64,000 nucleotides of DNA, taken from contig NZ_JANHGR010000002.1 of NCBI RefSeq assembly GCF_026616205.1, positions 372,001 through 436,000 of the forward strand, written 5' to 3'. This DNA is from Halolamina litorea (lineage in GTDB: Archaea; Halobacteriota; Halobacteria; Halobacteriales; Haloferacaceae). Below, piece by piece: positions 58,429-64,000 of this stretch (position 1 is its first letter; every line of letters starts with the position of its first letter). Below the pieces are notes generated by a model. It saw only the letters and a list, made by a program, of their open reading frames with translations, made no database searches and was not told the origin of the DNA. The translations under genes and the position numbers were made by a program.

Positions 58429-59043
58429 ATGGGTATTTTCGACTCGCTGAAGTCCGTGCTCGGGGTGCGGGCGGAGGCCGACGCCGCGAGCGCGGCCGAC
58501 CCCGACGCGCTGTTCGGCATGAGTACCGCCTACATCACGATGGAGGCCGAACTCGACTACCGGTCGGCGGGGGCCGCCGCGCTCTGTTTCTCCGAGGTCG
58601 ACAGCACGGCCTTCGCCGACGCCGTCGACGAGGTGGAAACGATCCTCCGTGCGGGCGAGGACGAGACCGGCACGACGTTCAGCCGCCGGAAGGACGGCCA
58701 CGGCTACCACTGGGTCGTCCTCGAGGACGACGACCCGGAGGACTTGGTCACCAGCGTCCACTTCGCGGCCGACGAGTTCGTCGAGCAGGGGTTCGGCTCC
58801 CGCCTGCTCGCGGCCGTGTTCGGCTTCAAGAACGTCGACGACGCCACCGACCGCGCCTACTGGGTTTACTCGTTCCGTCGCGGTGCCTACTACCCGTTCT
58901 GTCCCAGCGGCGACCACGACCGGAACAACCGCGCCGAGTTCAAACTCCGCTCGGTGCTCGAAGGGGAACTCGACGTACAGGACGACGAGTCGCTCTGGTA
59001 CCCGCTCTGGCCCGACTCACCCGGCGGGCACCCGTGGCAGTGA
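58429..59043 (+). CDS. PspAB-like protein
   Basis: A 204-residue soluble protein beginning MGIFDSLKSVLGV, with a GHGYHWVVLEDDDPEDLVTSVHFAADEFVEQGFGSRLL core and an aromatic end (SFRRGAYYPFCPSGDHDRNN, LWYPLWP). This pattern corresponds to PspA-associated protein PspAB, which is found with PspA or HtpX in membrane-stress loci. Neither partner is encoded nearby. The role is inferred from the family only. It is followed with a 1-nt spacer by the next gene, so the two are cotranslated. Confidence 0.75.
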   Translation: MGIFDSLKSVLGVRAEADAASAADPDALFGMSTAYITMEAELDYRSAGAAALCFSEVDSTAFADAVDEVETILRAGEDETGTTFSRRKDGHGYHWVVLEDDDPEDLVTSVHFAADEFVEQGFGSRLLAAVFGFKNVDDATDRAYWVYSFRRGAYYPFCPSGDHDRNNRAEFKLRSVLEGELDVQDDESLWYPLWPDSPGGHPWQ

Positions 59044-59044
59044 G

Positions 59045-59401
59045 ATGACCGACGACCCCGCGGTGTACGACCACTACCGTCTCACTGACGGCGACGGTTC
59101 AGGGCCGACGTTCCGAGTCGTCGGGTTCGACGACGCCGACGAGCAGGTGACGCTCCTCCGAGTCACCGACGCCGGCGGGAACCGTCGGGCGACGGGCGAA
59201 CTCCGACACGTCGGCCGCGAGCGACTCGCCCGCGAGTTCGAGGCCGTCGGCGATCCGGGGCCGCGCTTCGAGACGCCGGACTACCTCGGTGGACTGGCTG
59301 TCCTCGCCGGCGCCGCCGTTGCCGTCCACCCCGCAGGTGATCCCCTCGCCGGCGCGCTGCTGGTGGTGGCGGGTGGGTACGTCCTCTGGCGGCGCCACTG
59401 A
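59045..59401 (+). CDS. Small protein with C-terminal membrane hairpin
   Basis: A 118-residue protein starting MTDDPAVYDHYRLTDGDGSGP. The first 75 residues are a soluble beta-rich region (PTFRVVGFDDADEQVTLLRVTDAGGNRRATGELRHV), and the end has two closely spaced hydrophobic segments (LGGLAVLAGAAVAV and LAGALLVVAGGYVLW) with a WRRH tail. The 1-nt spacer after the PspAB-like gene makes a shared envelope function plausible. No named family recognised. Confidence 0.72.
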   Translation: MTDDPAVYDHYRLTDGDGSGPTFRVVGFDDADEQVTLLRVTDAGGNRRATGELRHVGRERLAREFEAVGDPGPRFETPDYLGGLAVLAGAAVAVHPAGDPLAGALLVVAGGYVLWRRH

Positions 59402-59550
59402 GCGGCGACGATGGCGGGACCGCTCCGGGCGGCTCGTTCTGCCTTTTCAACGTTGGCCGCGCACGAACCGACAGCCCGCAGCGTCGGCGTGTTTCAGTTT
59501 CACCCTACTGTTAACGAGGGTTTATCCCCGGGGACGGACAACGATAGTGT

Positions 59551-60582
59551 ATGCCAGAAGACGACCTCGAAAGTCTCCCCGGCGTCGGCCCCGCAACCGC
59601 AGACAAGCTCGTTGACGCGGGCTTCGAGAGTTTCCAGAGCATCGCCGTGGCAAGCCCCGGCGAGCTGTCGAACTCCGCGGACGTGGGTGACTCCACGGCG
59701 GCCGACGTGATCAACGCGGCCCGCGAGGCCGCCGACGTGGGCGGCTTCGAGACCGGCTCGACGGTGCTCGAGCGCCGCGAACGTATCGGGAAGCTCTCGT
59801 GGCAGATCGACGAAGTCGACGACCTACTCGGCGGCGGGATGGAGACCCAGTCCATCACCGAGGTGTACGGCGAGTTCGGTGCCGGGAAGTCCCAGGTGAC
59901 CCACCAGATGGCGGTCAACGTCCAGCTACCGAAGGAGAACGGCGGCCTCGACGGCGGCTGTATCTTCATCGACACCGAGGACACGTTCCGTCCCGAGCGG
60001 ATCGACGACATGATCCGAGGACTCGACGACGAACTCATCGCGGACGAACTCGAACGCCGCGAGATCGAGGGCGAACCCGGCGACGAGGAGACGATGGAGG
60101 CGCTCCTCGAGTCGTTCCTCGACAAGATCCACGTGGCGAAGGCGTTCAACGCCAACCACCAGATGCTGCTGGCCGAGAAGGCCCTCGAACTCGCCAAGGA
60201 ACACGAGGAGACCGACTGGCCCGTCCGTCTGCTCTGTGTCGACTCCCTGACGGCGCACTTCCGTGCGGAGTACGTCGGCCGTGGCGAACTGGCCGAGCGC
60301 CAGCAGAAGCTGAACAAACACCTGCACGAACTCGACAAGGTCGGCAACCTCCACAACGTCGCCGTGCTCGTGACCAATCAGGTCGCCTCCAACCCCGACT
60401 CCTACTTCGGCGACCCGACCCAGCCGATCGGTGGGAACATCCTCGGCCACAAGTCGACGTTCCGCATCTACCTCCGCAAGTCCAAGGGCGACAAGCGTAT
60501 CGTGCGCCTCGTCGACGCGCCCAACCTCGCCGACGGCGAGGCGATCATGCGCGTCCAGGACGGCGGCCTGAAGCCGGAGTAA
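59551..60582 (+). CDS. radA: DNA repair and recombination protein RadA
   Basis: A 343-residue archaeal recombinase. N-terminal helix-hairpin-helix domain ([28 protein letters not shown]), linker, then ATPase core with Walker [10 protein letters not shown] (residues 107-115), Walker [13 protein letters not shown] and the L2 region [20 protein letters not shown]. It forms filaments on single-stranded DNA and performs strand exchange. A GTTTATCC box about 28 nt before ATG suggests a leaderless mRNA. No intein is present. Confidence 0.98.
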   Translation: MPEDDLESLPGVGPATADKLVDAGFESFQSIAVASPGELSNSADVGDSTAADVINAAREAADVGGFETGSTVLERRERIGKLSWQIDEVDDLLGGGMETQSITEVYGEFGAGKSQVTHQMAVNVQLPKENGGLDGGCIFIDTEDTFRPERIDDMIRGLDDELIADELERREIEGEPGDEETMEALLESFLDKIHVAKAFNANHQMLLAEKALELAKEHEETDWPVRLLCVDSLTAHFRAEYVGRGELAERQQKLNKHLHELDKVGNLHNVAVLVTNQVASNPDSYFGDPTQPIGGNILGHKSTFRIYLRKSKGDKRIVRLVDAPNLADGEAIMRVQDGGLKPE

Positions 60583-60618
60583 CCGACCACCGGCGCGCCG
60601 GACTCCCTTTTTTCGTAC

Positions 60619-60840
60619 TCAGTCGTCCTGCCGAGGTAGTGCCTCGACGTCCGCCGACCTCGCGTCCCGGTCGTCGGGTAGCCGCTCGATACAGTCGAAA
60701 CAGAGGAAGAACTCGGTGCCGTCGGCCAGTTCGAGGTCCATCCCCTCGGTCGGGCCGTCGTTGCTGAACGACCAGAAGTCGCCGATCCCGCCGCCGATCC
60801 GCACCCGTCGGTTACAGCCGTCACAGCGCTGGGAGGCCAT
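60619..60840 (-). CDS. Small zinc-finger protein
   Basis: A 73-residue protein starting MASQRCDGCNRRV, with a second pair in FFLCFDCIERL, forming one CxxC...CxxC zinc site across a beta region (GGIGDFWSFSNDGPTEGMDLELADG). It is one of several haloarchaeal short zinc families; I associate it with DUF7561 without certainty. It is convergent with radA (36-bp spacer) and 87 bp downstream of a DUF5786 gene on the same strand. Confidence 0.75.
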   Translation of the reverse strand: MASQRCDGCNRRVRIGGGIGDFWSFSNDGPTEGMDLELADGTEFFLCFDCIERLPDDRDARSADVEALPRQDD

Positions 60841-60927
60841 CGGCGACGTTTGGAGGCGGAGGCGGTTAGGCGCTCCGGCAGCGCCGCCGCTGGCGGATTC
60901 GGACGGACGGAGAAGGGCGATTGCGGA

Positions 60928-61101
60928 TCAGTCCTCTTTGATCTCTTGGAACTGATCGAGCAGAGCCTCCGCGGAGTCACCGGCGTCGTAGCTGACGGTC
61001 CCGCTGAACGGCTCGGGCCGCTCCTCGAACTCGGCGTCGGCCTGCGAGGTCAGCTGTTCACGGCGCTCGTGTTCGCCCTCGTCATAGGCACCAAATGACA
61101 T
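60928..61101 (-). CDS. DUF5786 family small acidic protein, second copy
   Basis: A 57-residue paralogue of the gene at 35048, identical in length. It begins MSFGAYDEGEHERREQ and ends DSAEALLDQFQEIKED; the first copy begins MGFGSYDESEQENQQ and ends NDELLDRLQEIKDD, and both carry a GTV[ES][FY]D turn before the final helix. The ATG at 61101 overlaps a 12-bp palindrome. A TATA-like GTATATTG on the minus strand lies about 30 nt upstream. Function unknown. Confidence 0.85.
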   Translation of the reverse strand: MSFGAYDEGEHERREQLTSQADAEFEERPEPFSGTVSYDAGDSAEALLDQFQEIKED

Positions 61102-61111
61102 GGTATACCAT
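61100..61111. promoter_or_regulatory. 12-bp palindrome at a DUF5786 start codon
   Basis: ATGGTATACCAT is a perfect palindrome that includes the start codon (minus strand) and the position where a leaderless transcript would begin. A direct echo GGTAT follows. It is a candidate operator for autoregulation or for control shared with the divergent DUF5784 gene. Confidence 0.5.
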
Positions 61112-61229
61112 ACCTTGAGGGTTACCACCAATATACGTGTCGGTTACTTTCAGTCGGTTACACGGTGGGATACCGGTTGTCGACGGATCGCATCGCAGTA
61201 CGTAAACCGTCGGCCCGCCGATAGGGCGT

Positions 61230-62246
61230 GTGGCAAAGCCGCTTCGGTTCCGATACGCCCCCGGCTCGTGGTCCGAGGCGCGCGTCCGCAACGAGCTCCT
61301 GCAGGCCCTGCAGGCCAACATCGGCGCCACGATGGGCGATCCCTGGTACAAGGCGCCACAGGGGTTCGACGCGGTGCGCTTCGACATGGACAACGGCGAC
61401 ACCGCGCTGTTCTGCTGGAACGACGACGCCGGCTACTGGCTGGGCAACACTGAGACGCCCTCCTCGCTCTGGCGCACCGACAAACAGGGGTTCGACGAGG
61501 TGCCCTACGGCGTCCGCCGGTGGGCCGAGCGGGAACTGCTCGCCCAACTCACCGACGAGTCGCCGTGGCTCGAGGACTACCCGCACCTCGCGTGGTTCTT
61601 CCTCCCGGTGTTCCTCTCGAAGGACGGCCGCGAGACCACCCGCGCGTTCTTCGCGGAGTACGCCGCGGGGTTCCCCGACGCCGACCGGGACGAGGTGCTC
61701 GCGTTCTACGAGGACCTGCTCGCCGGCGGCGCCCTCGACGAGTACCGCGAGACGATGGCGGGGAAGCTCGGCACCTCAGAGACGATGGACCTCACCCGGA
61801 TGTCGGCGACGATGGGGGAGTTCAACGCCGCCTACCTCCTCCTCCAAGCCGGCTACGACATCGCCCCCGAGGCCGCGGTCACCACGGGTCACTCCATCGA
61901 CTACCGTGCCAGCCGTCCCGGTGACGCCGAGACGACGCTGGTCGAGGTGACCCGGCCGCTCCCGCCCAAACACCGCTCGGCGGGGTCGCCGATCACGGCG
62001 ATCCGCGAGACCGCCCAGACGAAGTCCACCGGCCAACTGGAGGAACACGGCGGCGGCGTGACGCTGTTCGTCGACTGCTCGTCGTTCCCCGACGACGACT
62101 GGATGGCCATCGCCGGCGAGCAGCCGGAGGTCCGTCACCGCCCGGCGGTCGTGTTCCGGCTCCGTCCATCCGGTCGGATCGAGGCCTACCGGAAGGGCGG
62201 CCTCCCGCTCGACCTCGGGGACGCCGTCGAGTGGATCGACGGCTGA
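61230..62246 (+). CDS. DUF5784 family protein with nuclease-like C-terminal fold
   Basis: A 338-residue haloarchaeal DUF5784 protein. It starts at GTG 61230: VAKPLRFRYAPGSWSEARVR. The family hallmark is RFDMDNGDTALFCWNDDAGYWLGN then TETPSSLWRTDKQGF. The C-terminal third has HSIDYRASRPGDAETTLVEVTRP, an Asp-x(n)-Glu-x-Thr pattern reminiscent of a PD-(D/E)xK nuclease core in which the catalytic Lys is Thr. Nuclease activity is thus doubtful. It is divergent from the second DUF5786 gene, and both lie next to radA. Confidence 0.82.
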   Translation: MAKPLRFRYAPGSWSEARVRNELLQALQANIGATMGDPWYKAPQGFDAVRFDMDNGDTALFCWNDDAGYWLGNTETPSSLWRTDKQGFDEVPYGVRRWAERELLAQLTDESPWLEDYPHLAWFFLPVFLSKDGRETTRAFFAEYAAGFPDADRDEVLAFYEDLLAGGALDEYRETMAGKLGTSETMDLTRMSATMGEFNAAYLLLQAGYDIAPEAAVTTGHSIDYRASRPGDAETTLVEVTRPLPPKHRSAGSPITAIRETAQTKSTGQLEEHGGGVTLFVDCSSFPDDDWMAIAGEQPEVRHRPAVVFRLRPSGRIEAYRKGGLPLDLGDAVEWIDG

Positions 62247-62294
62247 GCGGTCACATCGCAAGCGGTTTCTCTCGCGGCCGACAGATTCCCACCA

Positions 62295-63119
62295 ATGAGC
62301 GTCGTTGCTGACCTCCACGCCCACACCACCGTCTCCGACGGTACCTTCTCGCTGCCGGCACTCGTCGACACCGCCCGCCAAGAGGGGTTGGACGCCGTCG
62401 CCGTCACCGACCACGACCGCTACCACCCCGAACTCTCGGTCCCCGTCGAGCGCCGTGACGGCCTGCTCGTCGTCCGCGGCATCGAACTCCGCGTCGACGC
62501 CGGCGAGGAGCGAGTCGACCTGCTCGGCTACGGCCTCTCCGAGACCGAGGCGCTGACCGCCGAGGTCGAGCGCCTCCAGCAGGACCGGATCGACCGCGGC
62601 CGGCGCATCGTCGAGAACGTCGAGGCCGAACTCGGCGTCGACCTCGGGATCGAGCCCCACGAGGGGCTCGGCCGACCCCACATCGCCCGCGCCGTCGTCG
62701 AGAGCGAGGCCGACTACGGCACCGTGAGCGAGGTGTTCGACGACCTGATCGGCGACGACGGCCCCTGCTTCGTCGCCCGTGAGGTCCCCGACTTCACGAC
62801 CGGCCGCGAACTCTTGGAGGAGGCCTGCGCGTTCGTCGGCCTCGCCCACCCGCTGCGCTACGACGACCCCGGGGCCGCGCTCGAACTGGCCGCCGATCTG
62901 GACGCCGTCGAGCGGTACTACCCCTACGACCGCCCGGTCTCGCCGGACGACGCCGAGGCCCTCGACCCCCGCCCCGTCGAGGCCGCGATCGCCGATCACG
63001 ACCTGCTGGCGACCGGCGGCACCGACGCCCACGAGACCGACTTGGCCGTCGACGGCCTGCCCCGGGGCGCGTGGGAGCGAGTACGTGCACGGCTCCCCGA
63101 ACCGGTCGAACTCCCCTGA
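62295..63119 (+). CDS. PHP domain phosphoesterase
   Basis: A 274-residue PHP protein similar to YciV/TrpH-type RNase AM and AMP phosphatases. The metal-binding motifs are ADLHAHTTVSDGTFS, AVTDHDRYHPEL, VRGIELRVD, LGRPHIARAVV, VGLAHPLRY and GTDAHETDLAV. Substrates are probably short RNA 5' ends or nucleoside phosphates. It begins 48 nt after the DUF5784 stop on the same strand and may be cotranscribed. Confidence 0.9.
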   Translation: MSVVADLHAHTTVSDGTFSLPALVDTARQEGLDAVAVTDHDRYHPELSVPVERRDGLLVVRGIELRVDAGEERVDLLGYGLSETEALTAEVERLQQDRIDRGRRIVENVEAELGVDLGIEPHEGLGRPHIARAVVESEADYGTVSEVFDDLIGDDGPCFVAREVPDFTTGRELLEEACAFVGLAHPLRYDDPGAALELAADLDAVERYYPYDRPVSPDDAEALDPRPVEAAIADHDLLATGGTDAHETDLAVDGLPRGAWERVRARLPEPVELP

Positions 63120-63163
63120 GCGTGAGGGTAACTGATTTACCCACGACCGCGGTAACGCCGGCC

Positions 63164-63685
63164 GTGAACGAGGGAATCGTCGCCGAGATGCCCGGTTGGC
63201 TCCAGTCGCTGCTGAACTCGGAGTGGGCGTACGTCGTCCTCTTCGGCGTGTTCGTGCTGGAGGGGGCGATGTTGATGTACTTCGTCCCGAGCGAACTGCT
63301 CGTCCCGGGATCGCTGGCGCTGTTGGGCCACGGGCCCGAGGAACTGATCCCGCTGCTCGGGGTCGCGGTGCTGGGCGCCACGGTCGGGCAGGTCGCGCTC
63401 TTTACGGTCGCCAAACGCGCCGGCCGCGAGTACCTCCTGCAGAACCGCTGGTTCCGGGTGAGCGACCGCACGCTGACCCGCTTCGACGGCTGGTTCGACC
63501 GCTGGGGGGGCCCGGCGGTCACCGGCAGTAACGCGATGCTGTTCACTCGCGGGATGCTCACGGTGCCGGCCGGCCTCGCGAAAATGGAGACGACACGGTT
63601 CGTCGTGCTCTCGGCGCTCGGGACGCTGTTGTTCGAGTCGGCGCTCGCGGCGCTGTACGTGTTCGGCGTCGACGTGCTCTGGTAG
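63164..63685 (+). CDS. DedA/VTT family membrane protein
   Basis: A 173-residue DedA-like protein. After an amphipathic start (MPGWLQSLLNSEWAYVVLFGVFVLEGAML) comes the re-entrant motif FVPSELLVPGSLALLG, then ATVGQVALFTVAKRAGREYLLQ and the second motif FTRGMLTVPAGLAKM. VTT-fold proteins move lipids across membranes and affect membrane homeostasis. The start is GTG 63164, 27 nt after a GATTTACC box; an ATG at 63188 is an alternative. Confidence 0.9.
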   Translation: MNEGIVAEMPGWLQSLLNSEWAYVVLFGVFVLEGAMLMYFVPSELLVPGSLALLGHGPEELIPLLGVAVLGATVGQVALFTVAKRAGREYLLQNRWFRVSDRTLTRFDGWFDRWGGPAVTGSNAMLFTRGMLTVPAGLAKMETTRFVVLSALGTLLFESALAALYVFGVDVLW

Positions 63686-63687
63686 GG

Positions 63688-63852
63688 CTACTCGGCGCGG
63701 TCGATCTCGGTCTGCTCGCGAAGCGCTTCCAACCGCTCGTCGTCGGCGAGTTCCTCGACGCGCTGCTGGAAGTGGTCCTCACAGAGGCCGACTTTGATCC
63801 CCCCCGTCTCGGCGGCGTAGACGGCGTCGTCCTCGCAGTAATGGCACTGCAT
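63688..63852 (-). CDS. DUF6757-like zinc-binding small protein
   Basis: A 54-residue protein starting MQCHYCEDDAVYAAETGG. It has CHYC near the start and GLCEDHFQQRVEEL, whose Cys and His complete a zinc site, then a charged C-terminal helix ending EIDRAE. This matches a very short haloarchaeal family I recall as DUF6757. The gene abuts the DedA-like gene's stop by 2 nt in the convergent direction. Function unknown. Confidence 0.85.
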   Translation of the reverse strand: MQCHYCEDDAVYAAETGGIKVGLCEDHFQQRVEELADDERLEALREQTEIDRAE

Positions 63853-63942
63853 ACCGCCCAATATGCGATCCAGTCGGTTAAGAACGCCGGCCGGGGTACC
63901 CGGGAGCGACGCGGTTTTGCCGCCGGGGCGTCTGCTTCCGGC

Positions 63943-64000
63943 ATGGACCATACCCCTCGACCCGGCCGCGACGACGCCCGGCGCCCACGCCGCCTGCGGG
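63943..64000 (+). CDS. Possible start of a gene cut by the window edge
   Basis: ATG 63943 opens a frame reading MDHTPRPGRDDARRPRRLR to the right edge. A GGTTTTGCC box lies about 30 nt upstream, which fits other promoters here. The residues are basic and not recognisable, so the gene call rests only on the promoter geometry. Confidence 0.3.
   Translation, partial: MDHTPRPGRDDARRPRRLR

Noticed and set aside
1-64000. Mobile elements, prophage or defence islands
   Set aside because: No transposase, integrase, toxin-antitoxin, restriction or cas gene was found, and gene content and composition look uniformly chromosomal.

Overview
The window is chromosomal DNA of a halophilic archaeon (class Halobacteria). 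The evidence is a very GC-rich sequence with GC-ending codons, strongly acidic predicted proteins, archaeal information-processing genes (ribosomal proteins L11 and L40e, EF-1beta, Sec61-beta, RadA, thermosome, a histone doublet, an archaeal class I CCA-adding enzyme), haloarchaea-restricted families (DUF5786, DUF5784, DUF5518, HVO_2753-type zinc ribbons, Tat lipoproteins), and TATA-like boxes about 25-32 nt before many start codons, as expected for leaderless haloarchaeal transcripts. I cannot assign a genus. I see no insertion sequence, prophage, integron or CRISPR array; this looks like stable housekeeping chromosome.

Layout. 1-6.4 kb: truncated AAC(3)-type acetyltransferase, membrane proteins, a DUF2342-type zinc protease, an M42 peptidase, a flippase-like membrane protein and an overlapping pair of CrcB fluoride-channel genes. 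6.4-9.8 kb: ribosomal protein L11, a four-gene membrane cassette with a YjdF-like protein, and a Tat lipoprotein divergent from the next gene. 9.9-15.6 kb: quinol-type nitric oxide reductase, zinc ribbon plus EF-1beta, a candidate structured RNA, a DUF5518 protein, dodecin, a 5'-nucleotidase and a UspA protein. 15.6-19.1 kb: TctA-like permease, YdjM-like hydrolase, MscS channel. 19.1-26 kb: glutamate synthase (gltB) and a thermosome subunit, each with an operator-like inverted repeat between TATA box and start.

26-35 kb: Nudix hydrolase, lipoprotein, a DUF7388-type protein, CPBP protease, MFS transporter, citrate synthase, a duplicated PhoU/TrkA-C protein, and a DUF99 gene that appears to start at ATT overlapping the stop of a DUF5786 gene. 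35-41 kb: a lactate-utilisation-type LUD/Fe-S operon, small zinc proteins, L40e, thioredoxin, Sec61-beta, pdxT-hisE. 41-50 kb: a multi-PAS histidine kinase with a disabled receiver, F420H2:NADP oxidoreductase, HAD phosphatase, membrane-anchored metallopeptidase, UPF0146, archaemetzincin, D-threonine-aldolase-like enzyme and a beta-propeller protein. 50-54.3 kb: a remnant of an old-yellow-enzyme gene, an overlapping pair of signalling proteins that have both lost their signature catalytic residue, a LiaF-like protein and a membrane-fused spermidine-synthase homologue.

54.3-64 kb: tRNA-Ile2(CAT) and tRNA-Asn(GTT) head-to-head with cca; a histone-doublet and histone-deacetylase-family operon; tRNA-Arg(GCG); a lipoprotein; a PspAB-like protein; radA; a second DUF5786 gene behind a palindromic operator-like site; DUF5784; a PHP phosphoesterase; a DedA-like protein; and a DUF6757-like zinc protein.

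Functional themes are nitrogen and redox metabolism (gltB, nitric oxide reductase, F420 reductase, LUD operon, citrate synthase), translation and tRNA maturation, chromatin and repair (histone, HDAC, RadA), and membrane or signalling proteins. The best leads for new biology are the structured-RNA candidate at 12.84-12.96 kb, the ATT start, the paired pseudo-signalling genes at 50.2-51.8 kb, and the recurring TATA-inverted repeat-ATG promoters.
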